A stretch of DNA of 37,662 bases. It comes from Rhodovarius sp. (GTDB lineage: Bacteria > Pseudomonadota > Alphaproteobacteria > Acetobacterales > Acetobacteraceae). Shown here piece after piece: positions 25,886 through 32,600 of this stretch (the first letter of the stretch is position 1; every line of letters begins with the position of its first letter). The notes under the pieces are model-generated. The model ran no database searches. It was not told the origin of the DNA and was given only the letters and a program-made list of their open reading frames with translations. The position numbers and the translations under genes are program-made. Location: assembly GCA_025057055.1 (NCBI GenBank), contig JANWYF010000130.1, positions 1-37,662 on the forward strand, in the 5' to 3' direction.

Positions 25886-25917
25886 TTGCCCCCGCGGCCA
25901 TTCGCAATGATATTGCG
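25886..25917 (+). promoter_or_regulatory. Likely lrp promoter with an overlapping palindromic operator
   Basis: CGCAAT-GAT-ATTGCG (25903-25917) is a perfect inverted repeat with a 3-bp centre, AT-richer than its surroundings, 37 bp before the lrp ATG. TTGCCC (25886-25891) and GATATT (25909-25914) with a 17-bp spacer form a plausible promoter whose -10 box falls inside the palindrome. This is the layout expected for an autoregulated Lrp/AsnC gene, and it could also affect the divergent trxB. Basis: sequence plus family habit. Confidence 0.5.
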
Positions 25918-25954
25918 CCTGGTGGCGCCAGCGCGCAACGACAAGTGGACACCG

Positions 25955-26437
25955 ATGGCCGGCAGGACGCAGCCTGAGCTCGACGCCGTGGACCTGCGCA
26001 TCCTGGCGGAGCTGCAGGCGAACGGGCGAATCACCAATGTCGAGCTGGCGCGGCGCGTCGGCCTCTCGGCCCCGCCCTGCCTGCGCCGGATGCGCCGGCT
26101 GGAGGAGGCGGGGATCATCCGCGGCTACCGCGCCCTGCTCGCCCCGGAACCCTTGGGCTTTGAGGTCACCTTCTTCGCCCTGGTCGGGCTCGAGTCGCAG
26201 AAGCAGTCGGCGCTTGACGCCTTCGAGGCCGAGGTCGCCGCCTGGCCCGAGGTGCGGGAGGTGCACATGATCCGCGGCGGGGGGGATTTCCTGCTGCGGC
26301 TGGTCGCGCGCGATACCGCCCACGAGAATGCGCTGACCGCCCGGCTGACCGGCATGCCCCTCGTCTCCCGCGTGACCACGCTGCAGACGATCCGCAGCGC
26401 CAAGGACGAGGGCGGCGTGCCTATCGGAACATCCTGA
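25955..26437 (+). CDS. Lrp/AsnC-family transcriptional regulator
   Basis: A 160-residue Lrp/AsnC regulator of usual length. The HTH is VDLRILAELQANGRITNVELARRVGLSAPPCLRRMRRLEEAGII (about 10-53). Then comes the linker RGYRALLAPEPLGFEVTFFALVGLESQ and the RAM effector/oligomer domain, including VREVHMIRGGGDFLLRLVARD and TLQTIRSAKDEGGVPI at the end. Such proteins form octamers or hexadecamers that sense amino acids or related ligands. ATG 25955 gives the family N-terminus. It is convergent with the HIBYL-CoA hydrolase-like gene (17-bp overlap), a valine-catabolism type enzyme, so a branched-chain amino acid link is possible but unproven. Confidence 0.95.
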   Translation: MAGRTQPELDAVDLRILAELQANGRITNVELARRVGLSAPPCLRRMRRLEEAGIIRGYRALLAPEPLGFEVTFFALVGLESQKQSALDAFEAEVAAWPEVREVHMIRGGGDFLLRLVARDTAHENALTARLTGMPLVSRVTTLQTIRSAKDEGGVPIGTS

Positions 26438-27434
26438 GGATCGCGGCCGGGTCCACCTCCTCGAGCCGGGGCGGGGTCCAGCGCGGGGCATTGTCTTTGT
26501 CGACCAGCACGGCGCGCACCCCCTCGCGAAAATCGGGATGGTCGTGCACCACCGCAGAGGTCAGGTGGAGCTCCTCGGCCAGGCATTCGGAGAGGGAGAG
26601 GCGGGCGCCGCGGCGCAACAGCTCGAGCGAGACGCAGAGGCTGGTGGGCGACATCCGCCGCAGCAGCGCCGCCTGCTCGGCCGCCCAGGGCGTGCCCTCC
26701 CGCTCCAGCGCGCGCAGGATCTCGAGCACGCTGGGCTGGGTGAAGCAGCGGGCGATGGCGGCGCGGTGTTCCGCGAAGCTGGCCGGCGGCAGCGGGGCGG
26801 CGAAGCGCTCCACCACCGCGGCATCCCCCCCTTCGATCAGCGCCGCGCGCAGCGCCGGCAGCCGTTCGGAGGGGACGAAATGATCGGCAAGCCCCGCATG
26901 CACCGCATCGGCCCCGGCCAGCCGCACGCCGGTCAGCGCGATCCAGGCCCCCATCCCCGGCGCCAGCCGCGGCAGAACATAGGAGGTGCCGACATCCGGA
27001 AAGAGCGCGATCGCGGTCTCGGGCATGGCAAGCAGGGCCCTCTCGGTGACCACGCGCGGCCCGTTGTGGACCGACAGGCCGATGCCACCCCCCATGCAGA
27101 CCCCATCGATCAGCGACACCCAGGGCTTGCCGAAGCGGGCGATGCCCTCGTTGACCGCGTATTCCTCCGAGAAGAAGGCCGCCACCGCGGCGCGGTCGCC
27201 GGCCAGCGCCGCCTCGCGCACTGCGCGCACATCGCCCCCGGCGCAGAAGGCGCGCCCGCCCGCCCCCTCAAGGATGACGAGGCGCACCGCCGGATCCTCC
27301 CGCCAGGCGTCGATGGCGCGCCGGATCTCGCGGATCATGCCGAGGGTGAGGGCATTGAGCGCGCGCGGGCGGTTGAGCAGCAGCCTGCCCGCCTGCCCCT
27401 CCCGCGTGGCGATGACCTCCGCTTCGGTCGACAT
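26421..27434 (-). CDS. Enoyl-CoA hydratase/isomerase family protein (3-hydroxyisobutyryl-CoA hydrolase-like)
   Basis: A 337-residue crotonase-fold protein, longer than simple enoyl-CoA hydratases (about 260) and matching 3-hydroxyisobutyryl-CoA hydrolase (HIBCH), which acts in valine breakdown. LLLNRPRALNALTLGMIREI, GRAFCAGGDVRAVREAAL (oxyanion-hole strand), GVCMGGGIGLSVHNGPRVVTERALLAMPETAIALFPDVG (oxyanion loop with the Glu/Asp of HIBCH), and the C-terminal HPDFREGVRAVLVDKDNAPRWTP (ECH_2 ending) are all present. ATG 27434 has a GGAGGGG about 8 nt before it. No other valine-pathway gene is adjacent. Confidence 0.92.
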   Translation of the reverse strand: MSTEAEVIATREGQAGRLLLNRPRALNALTLGMIREIRRAIDAWREDPAVRLVILEGAGGRAFCAGGDVRAVREAALAGDRAAVAAFFSEEYAVNEGIARFGKPWVSLIDGVCMGGGIGLSVHNGPRVVTERALLAMPETAIALFPDVGTSYVLPRLAPGMGAWIALTGVRLAGADAVHAGLADHFVPSERLPALRAALIEGGDAAVVERFAAPLPPASFAEHRAAIARCFTQPSVLEILRALEREGTPWAAEQAALLRRMSPTSLCVSLELLRRGARLSLSECLAEELHLTSAVVHDHPDFREGVRAVLVDKDNAPRWTPPRLEEVDPAAILRMFR

Positions 27435-27540
27435 CCGGCCCCCCTCCCCCTCTCGGTCCGCTCGGCCGGGGTTAGCACGCCGGGCCTGCACGGACAGCCC
27501 CATCCGTGGTAAGCCTGCCCCTATTGAGGGAGGGATTGCC

Positions 27541-28269
27541 ATGTCCATTGCCGCCACTGCCGCGAAGCGCCGTTCCCTTCTGCTGGGGGCGGCGGGAAGC
27601 CTGCTGTTTTCGGGCCGGGTCTGGGCGCAGGCCGCCCCCTCCGGCCCGCATGTGCTGCCGCCGCTGCCCTATCCGCCCAACGCCAATGAGGCCGCGATCG
27701 ACACCCTGACCATGGAGATCCACCACCAGCGCCACCACGGGGCGCAGGTGGCCGGGCTCAACGCCGCGCTGCAGGGCCAGCCCGAGTTCGCGGCGATGGC
27801 GCTCGACGATCTGCTGATGAACCTCTCGCGCGTGCCGCAGAACATCCGCACCGCCGTGCGCAACAACGGCGGCGGCCATGCCAACCACTCCATGTTCTGG
27901 GAGATCATGGGCGGCCGCGGCGGCCCGCCCACCGGCCCGGTGGCCGAGGCGATCGCCCGCGACCTGGGCGGTTTCGACAAGTTCCGCCAGGACTTCAACG
28001 CGGCGGGGATGAGCGTCTTCGGCTCGGGCTGGGTGTTCGTCACCGTCACCAACAGCGGGCAGCTCGCCATCACCACCCGCCCTGGGCAGGACAGCCCGCT
28101 GATGGACGGGCTGCGGGTGCTGATGGGCAACGACGTCTGGGAGCACGCCTACTACCTGCGCTACCAGAACCGCCGCGCCGATTACCTGCAGGCGTGGTGG
28201 AACGTCGTGAACTGGGACAAGATCAACGAGCGCTACGCCGCGGCGCTGTCGGGCACGCTGCGGGTCTGA
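27541..28269 (+). CDS. Exported Fe/Mn-family superoxide dismutase, Mn-type, with Tyr34 replaced by Gln
   Basis: A 242-residue SOD. The leader KRRSLLLGAAGSLLFSGRVWAQ (9-30) is Tat-like, so the enzyme should fold in the cytoplasm and act in the periplasm. Metal ligands are intact: MEIHH, NHSMFW, and DVWEH (Asp and His). In E. coli MnSOD numbering Gly77 (NNGGGHANHS) and Gln146 (GQDSPL) are kept, both Mn-type. The gateway Tyr34 (HHQTYV in E. coli) is Gln here (RHHGAQV); the codons CAC CAC GGG GCG CAG GTG confirm it. Tyr34 tunes proton delivery and product inhibition, so the kinetics may differ. AGGGAGG about 7 nt before the ATG supports the start. A GC hairpin follows the stop. Confidence 0.96.
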   Translation: MSIAATAAKRRSLLLGAAGSLLFSGRVWAQAAPSGPHVLPPLPYPPNANEAAIDTLTMEIHHQRHHGAQVAGLNAALQGQPEFAAMALDDLLMNLSRVPQNIRTAVRNNGGGHANHSMFWEIMGGRGGPPTGPVAEAIARDLGGFDKFRQDFNAAGMSVFGSGWVFVTVTNSGQLAITTRPGQDSPLMDGLRVLMGNDVWEHAYYLRYQNRRADYLQAWWNVVNWDKINERYAAALSGTLRV

Positions 28270-28280
28270 ACGGTCCCGGC

Positions 28281-28307
28281 GCGGGGGTGGCGCCCTGCCG
28301 CCCCCGC
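28281..28307 (+). terminator. Strong hairpin after the SOD gene (likely terminator)
   Basis: GCGGGGGTGGC (28281-28291) pairs with GCCGCCCCCGC (28297-28307) over 11 bp, with one G-T wobble and a 5-nt loop. It begins 12 nt after the SOD stop. A second small hairpin (CGCCC-TC-GGGCG) overlaps its 3' arm. There is no T-run (CCCTTTG lies further on), so the call rests on position and stem strength. The remaining gap up to 28384 has no gene, only the Shine-Dalgarno for the next gene. Confidence 0.45.
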
Positions 28308-28384
28308 CCTCGGGCGGCCTGCCCCTTTGCGGATCGGCCCTTCCGCCCCATCCTCCAACGCAGCCGAGGGAGAGAGAGTGAGCG

Positions 28385-30694
28385 ATGGCGAAGTTCGGCC
28401 TCAGCCAATCCGTCCGCCGCGTGGAGGACCCGCGCCTGCTGGTGGGTGCGGGGCGCTACACCGACGACATCGCCCTGCCCGGGCAGGCCTATGGCGTGGT
28501 GCTGCGCAGCCCGCACGCCCATGCCCGCATCCGCAGCATCGATACCACTGCCGCCCGCGCCATGCCGGGGGTGCTGCTGGTCCTGACCGGGGCGGATCTG
28601 GCGGCGGCGGGGGTGGGGGAGCTGCCCTGCACCATCCCGCTCAAGAACCGCGACGGCACGCCGCGGGCCGACACTCCGCGCCTGCCGCTCGCCACCGACA
28701 GGGTGCGCCATGTCGGTGACCCGGTGGCCTTCATCGTGGCCGAGACCCTTGAGCAGGCGCGCGATGCGGCCGAGGCGGTGGTCGTCGACTACGAGCCATT
28801 GCCGGCCGCCACCGACCTCGCCACCGCCTGGCAGGCCGGCGCGTCGCAGATCTGGCCGCATGCCCCGAACAACATCTGCTTCGACTGGGAGACAGGCGAT
28901 GCCGCCGCCACAGATGCCGCCTTCGCCGAGGCGGCGCACATCACCCGCCTGACCGTCGTCAACAACCGGGTGGTGGTGGCCAGCATGGAAGGGCGCGCCT
29001 GCGCCGCGCAATACGACGCCGGCAGCGGCAAGCTCACCCTCTACTGCGGCACCCAGGGCTCCTGGCTGGTGCGCGATCTGCTCGCCGAGCATGTGCTGAA
29101 GGTCCCGCCCGAGACCATCCGCGTCGTCACCCCCGATGTGGGCGGCGGCTTCGGCATGAAGCTCTACCTCTATGCCGAATATGCGCTCTGCGCTCTGGCC
29201 GCCCGGCAGCTCGGCCGGCCGGTGAAATGGACGGCCGAGCGCAGCGAAGCCTTCCTCTCGGACACGCATGGGCGGGACAACATCACGCTGGGCGAGCTCG
29301 CCCTCGACAAGGAGGGGCGGTTCCTCGCGCTGCGCACGCGCAACTACGCCAATATGGGCGCCTATCTCTCGACCTTCGCGCCCTATATCCCGACCCTCGC
29401 CGGGACCAAGGTGCTGGCCAGCGTCTATCGCTTCCGCGCCATCCACGCCCGGGTCATCGGCGTCTTCACCAACACCGTGCCGGTCGATGCCTACCGCGGC
29501 GCGGGGCGGCCGGAGTCGAACTATCTCGTAGAGCGGCTGATCGACACCGCGGCGCGGGAGATGGGGATCGACCGCATCGAGCTGCGCCGGCGCAACATGG
29601 TGCCGCCCTCGGCCATGCCCTACACGACGCCGGTCGGGCAGCGCTACGACAGCGGCGATTTCCTGACCGTGCTCGAGGCCGCCCTGGCGCGAGCCGACTG
29701 GGCCGGCTTCCCGGCACGGCGGGAGGAGGCGGCCCGCCGCGGCAAGCGGCGCGGCATCGGGCTCGCCTATTACCTGGAGGCGACCGGCGGCGCGGCGACC
29801 GAGCGGGCGGAAGTGCGCTTCACCGCCGATGGCTTCGCCGAGGTCTGGGTAGGGACCCAATCGACCGGCCAGGGGCATGAGACCGCCTACGCGATGCTGA
29901 CGAGCCATGAGCTCGGCATCCCGATCGAGAAGATCCGCGTGCGCCAGGGCGATACCGATGAGGTGCCGACCGGCGGGGGCACCGGCGGGGCGCGCAGCCT
30001 CTATTCCGAGGGCGCGGCGATCCTGGCCACCACCGCGGCGGTGATCGAGAAGGGCAAGCAGGCGGCGAGCGAGGTGCTGGAGGCGGCGGTGGCCGACATC
30101 GAGTTCGAGGCGGGCCGCTTCCGCGTTGCCGGCACCGACCGCGGCATCGACATCCTGGAACTGGCGGCCCGCCAGCGCGCCCGCGCCGCCGCCGGGGAGG
30201 CGGCGACGCTGCTCGATGCGGCGGAGGTGGCCAAGATCCCTGCCCATACCTTCCCCAATGGCTGCCACATCGCGGAGGTGGAGGTGGACCCCGAGACGGG
30301 GGTGATCGAGATCGTGCGCTATGTCGTGGTGGATGATGTCGGCCATGTGCTGAACCCGCTGATTGTGCGCGGGCAGGTGCATGGCGGCGTGGCGCAGGGC
30401 ATCGGCCAGGCGGTGCTGGAGCGCGCCGCCTATGACCCCGCTTCGGGCCAGCTGCTGACCGCCTCCTTCATGGACTATGCCCTGCCGCGGGCCGAGGATC
30501 TGCCCGCGATCGAGGTCGACCTGATCGAGGTGCCCTGCGAGACCAATCCGCTCGGCGTCAAGGGCGCGGGGGAGGCGGGGGCGGTGGGCAGCCCGCCCGC
30601 GGTGATCAACGCCCTGGTCGACGCGTTGGAGGGGCGGCACATCGACATGCCAGCCACCCCCGAGGCGGTCTGGAAAGCGGTGCGCGCGGCGTGA
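28385..30694 (+). CDS. Xanthine dehydrogenase-family molybdopterin subunit (CoxL form II-type), without partner subunits
   Basis: A 769-residue large subunit of the xanthine oxidase/CO dehydrogenase family. SVRRVEDPRLLVGAGRYTDDI (about 9-29) opens the first domain. VDAYRGAGRPESNYLVERLID includes AYRGAGR, the form II CoxL-type loop, not the AYXCSFR of true CO dehydrogenase. GQGHETAYAMLTSHELGI and GTGGARS lie in the Moco region, and KGAGEAGAVGSPPAVINAL contains the active-site Glu. Small 2Fe-2S and medium FAD subunits are not adjacent: SOD lies upstream and tiny membrane proteins lie downstream. So either they are encoded elsewhere or it pairs with other partners. The substrate is unknown; aldehydes or N-heterocycles are typical. 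Its stop overlaps the next GTG start. Confidence 0.94.
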   Translation: MAKFGLSQSVRRVEDPRLLVGAGRYTDDIALPGQAYGVVLRSPHAHARIRSIDTTAARAMPGVLLVLTGADLAAAGVGELPCTIPLKNRDGTPRADTPRLPLATDRVRHVGDPVAFIVAETLEQARDAAEAVVVDYEPLPAATDLATAWQAGASQIWPHAPNNICFDWETGDAAATDAAFAEAAHITRLTVVNNRVVVASMEGRACAAQYDAGSGKLTLYCGTQGSWLVRDLLAEHVLKVPPETIRVVTPDVGGGFGMKLYLYAEYALCALAARQLGRPVKWTAERSEAFLSDTHGRDNITLGELALDKEGRFLALRTRNYANMGAYLSTFAPYIPTLAGTKVLASVYRFRAIHARVIGVFTNTVPVDAYRGAGRPESNYLVERLIDTAAREMGIDRIELRRRNMVPPSAMPYTTPVGQRYDSGDFLTVLEAALARADWAGFPARREEAARRGKRRGIGLAYYLEATGGAATERAEVRFTADGFAEVWVGTQSTGQGHETAYAMLTSHELGIPIEKIRVRQGDTDEVPTGGGTGGARSLYSEGAAILATTAAVIEKGKQAASEVLEAAVADIEFEAGRFRVAGTDRGIDILELAARQRARAAAGEAATLLDAAEVAKIPAHTFPNGCHIAEVEVDPETGVIEIVRYVVVDDVGHVLNPLIVRGQVHGGVAQGIGQAVLERAAYDPASGQLLTASFMDYALPRAEDLPAIEVDLIEVPCETNPLGVKGAGEAGAVGSPPAVINALVDALEGRHIDMPATPEAVWKAVRAA

Positions 30695-30885
30695 GCACGC
30701 TGCTCACCATCCTCTTCGTCTCGGCCCTGGTCGGGACGCTGGTGGTGCTCGGCCTCGGCGTGGCGCAGATGGCGCGGGGCGGCGGGGATGGGCGGCGGTC
30801 CAACCGGCTGATGCAGTATCGCGTGCTGTTCCAGGGGCTTGCGGTGCTGCTCTTCCTCGCCCTGCTGCTGCTCGCACGGGGCTGA
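30691..30885 (+). CDS. HIG1-domain-like twin-transmembrane small protein
   Basis: A 64-residue protein with two membrane helices (LLTILFVSALVGTLVVLGLGV, 4-24; VLFQGLAVLLFLALLLLA, 45-62), separated by a short basic loop GGGDGRRSNRLMQYR. The loop-plus-helix NRLMQYRVLFQGLAVLLF fits the HIG_1_N pattern of bacterial twin-transmembrane proteins associated with respiratory membranes. It starts at GTG 30691, overlapping the molybdoenzyme stop (GTGA), so it is translated with that gene. A role in quinone or respiratory-chain coupling of the enzyme is conceivable but not shown. The ORF track also gives this start. Confidence 0.83.
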   Translation: MSTLLTILFVSALVGTLVVLGLGVAQMARGGGDGRRSNRLMQYRVLFQGLAVLLFLALLLLARG

Positions 30886-30921
30886 GCGCTGGAGACGCCG
30901 CTCGGCCAGGGGCTGGCGCTG

Positions 30922-31332
30922 TTGCTGCCCGGGCGGCGGGCGGAGCGGCGCCTGTTCTGGTCGGCCCTGCCGCCGCTGCAGGCCGGCCTGCTGGGGGCTG
31001 CCACCCTTGCGGAGGAGGCGCCGCTGCCAGGCGGGCTGTTGCTGGCCGCCGGCGGCTGGGTGTGGGGGGTGCTGCACGCCAACCGGCTGCGCGATGCCGG
31101 GCTCTGGCCGCTGCCGGGGTGCCTGACCGGGCCGGTGGCGCTGGCGGCGGCCGTCGCCCTGGCGGCTTGGCTCGGCGCGCTGCTGGGGGCGCCGCCGCAG
31201 CGGGGGTTGCCGGGGCTGTGGTGGCAGGTGATGGGTGGGGCGGCGGCGGGGTGGCTCGCCGCGCTGCTGGCCGGGCCCTGTCTGCTCGCCTCCCTGCTCT
31301 GCGGAGTGGCCGGGCGGGGGCGGGGCCGGTGA
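30922..31332 (+). CDS. DUF805-like small membrane protein
   Basis: A 136-residue hydrophobic protein in the same frame as the preceding one, after a 36-nt gap. With a TTG start at 30922 it reads MLPGRRAERRLFWSALPPLQ, similar to the basic start plus FW of DUF805 proteins. HANRLRDAGLWPLPG matches the RLHDxG-type loop of that family. Helices lie around 15-27, 40-55, 66-90 and 105-128. No Shine-Dalgarno is obvious, and the composition (very high GC, Leu/Ala/Gly) makes chance ORFs likely, so confidence is moderate. It would be the third gene after the molybdoenzyme. Its function is unknown. The gap to the Hint gene end is 48 bp. Confidence 0.58.
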   Translation: MLPGRRAERRLFWSALPPLQAGLLGAATLAEEAPLPGGLLLAAGGWVWGVLHANRLRDAGLWPLPGCLTGPVALAAAVALAAWLGALLGAPPQRGLPGLWWQVMGGAAAGWLAALLAGPCLLASLLCGVAGRGRGR

Positions 31333-31380
31333 CAAGACGGGCCGCCACCAGCCGCGGGGGCGGCCCGGCTTCTGGCCGAC

Positions 31381-32307
31381 TCAGGCCGCGGCGGCGGAGG
31401 CCGCGGTCATCTCTGCCGCCACGGCGGCGATGCGCGCACGGATGGCGGGCGGCACCTGCCGGGCCGAGATGGCGCGGGGGAGATGGAGCTCCTCCGCCAC
31501 ATCCTCTGCGGCGCGGGGCCTGCGGTCCGTCACATTGTCGAACTGCGCGGGCTCCGCCGTCTCGAGCCAGGATTCGGCCGGCGTGCCCTCGGCCAGGATC
31601 AGGGCGTGGCGGTCGAGTTCGATGTGGTAGTAGGGGAAGACATAGGGCACCGAATCGTCCTGCCGGATGGTGGTGCCGTTGACCAGCGCGATGGCGTTGA
31701 CCAGCACGCCGTCGATGCAGAGGGCGTGGCCGGGGGAGAGGAGCAGGTCGCGCCGCGGCAGCCCATGGCCCAGGGCACCGGCCGAGATCCGCACGGGCAG
31801 CACGCGCAGCGGGTCGCTGAAGCGCCGCGCGATGGTCTGGCGGCCGACCCAGCGCACCGGCATGGCTGGACCATCGGCGGTCAGCACCAAGTCACCGGGC
31901 CGGAGGGAATCGACCGGCACCTCTCCCTGCGGCGTGGCGATCAGGGTGCCGGGGAAGAAGCAGACGACGCTGTAGGAGGGGGTGGTCGCGCTATAGGTGG
32001 TGCTGCCCCCGGGGACGGAGGCGGTGACGGTGAAGGTGGTGCCGTTCGGCTTGCCGTTGAGGAAGGCCACACCGGCCGAGTTGAGCGTCGTGCTCCAGTC
32101 CTTCAAGTGAGTCAGGTTCTGGCTGAAGCTGAAGCTTTGGGTATGCGTCGTGGAGTCGGAGGCGGTCACGGTGATCGCCACCGTGCCACCGGTCATCCCA
32201 GAACCGCTGAACAAGCCCGACATCGTCAGGTTCGTCTCGCTCGACCTGTCCCAATCGCCGTCCGTCGCGAAGGCTGGGGTAGAGATGCTTATGCCGGTCA
32301 CAGGCAT
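31381..32307 (-). CDS. Hint (hedgehog/intein-type) domain protein
   Basis: A 308-residue protein in two parts. Residues 1-112 are Ser/Thr/Gly-rich (TASDSTTHTQSFSFSQNLTH, GGSTTYSATTPSYSVV) and look like a beta-sandwich, surface-exposed segment with no classical leader. From Cys116 a Hint_2-type domain follows: CFFPGTLIATPQGEVPVDSL, LRPGDLVLTADGPAMPVRWVG, LPRRDLLLSPGHALCIDGVL (H194 in the SPxHAL motif), and YYHIELDRHALILAEGTPAES. Hint domains can cleave or splice themselves at the N-terminal Cys; many bacterial versions have unknown function. The tail of about 50 residues is Ala/Arg-rich. ATG 32307 has GGAG about 7 nt before it. It is divergent from the TPR-glycosyltransferase gene. Confidence 0.92.
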   Translation of the reverse strand: MPVTGISISTPAFATDGDWDRSSETNLTMSGLFSGSGMTGGTVAITVTASDSTTHTQSFSFSQNLTHLKDWSTTLNSAGVAFLNGKPNGTTFTVTASVPGGSTTYSATTPSYSVVCFFPGTLIATPQGEVPVDSLRPGDLVLTADGPAMPVRWVGRQTIARRFSDPLRVLPVRISAGALGHGLPRRDLLLSPGHALCIDGVLVNAIALVNGTTIRQDDSVPYVFPYYHIELDRHALILAEGTPAESWLETAEPAQFDNVTDRRPRAAEDVAEELHLPRAISARQVPPAIRARIAAVAAEMTAASAAAA

Positions 32308-32543
32308 GGGTTTTCTCCGTCAGCTGTTAATGAGTATGCCGACACAGCCCTTCGCTGTTGAGAACATGTTTCGGCGCGAGGAGAGGTGTGATCTCCCGCC
32401 TGGCCGCCAGCCCTGCATGGCCTGCCCTTCCCAGGCGCTGACGTCGCGGCCGCTGCGACCCGCTGGCGATCCGGGCCGGTGTGGGCTTGGGCTCGGGCGA
32501 GTGCTCTGGCCGCATCGCCGCAGGCGGCTATAAGCCTGACCTG
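32308..32543 (+). promoter_or_regulatory. Divergent promoter region between the Hint and TPR-glycosyltransferase genes
   Basis: The gap between the two starts is AT-richer near the Hint end (TTAATGAG, GAACATGTTTCGG), with an inverted repeat ACAGC-CCTTC-GCTGT (32344-32358) and the 8-bp palindrome AACATGTT. At the other end TATAAG (32529-32534) is a good -10 box, with CTGGCC 17 bp upstream. It lies exactly 9 nt before ATG 32544, the same spacing as the TATATT/ATG of uvrB. I see no gene in this region. Confidence 0.4.
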
Positions 32544-32600
32544 ATGCCCGGCGAAGACGACGAAAACGCCTTGCGCAGAGGAGCACGCAAGCCTTGCTGA
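32544..32600 (+). CDS. Short upstream ORF overlapping the TPR gene start, or displaced true N-terminus
   Basis: ATG 32544 opens MPGEDDENALRRGARKPC and stops at TGA 32598-32600, which overlaps the TTG assumed to start the TPR gene (32594). It lies 9 nt after a TATAAG box with no Shine-Dalgarno. The TPR frame is open back to 32540 without any ATG or GTG. One extra base in the AAAA run at 32563-32566 would fuse the two frames. So it is either a coupled upstream peptide or the real N-terminus displaced by a frameshift or sequence error. Confidence 0.3.
   Translation: MPGEDDENALRRGARKPC

Noticed and set aside
28223-30640. 805-residue ORF antisense to the CoxL-type gene
   Set aside because: Shadow of a well-supported gene; no recognisable motifs.
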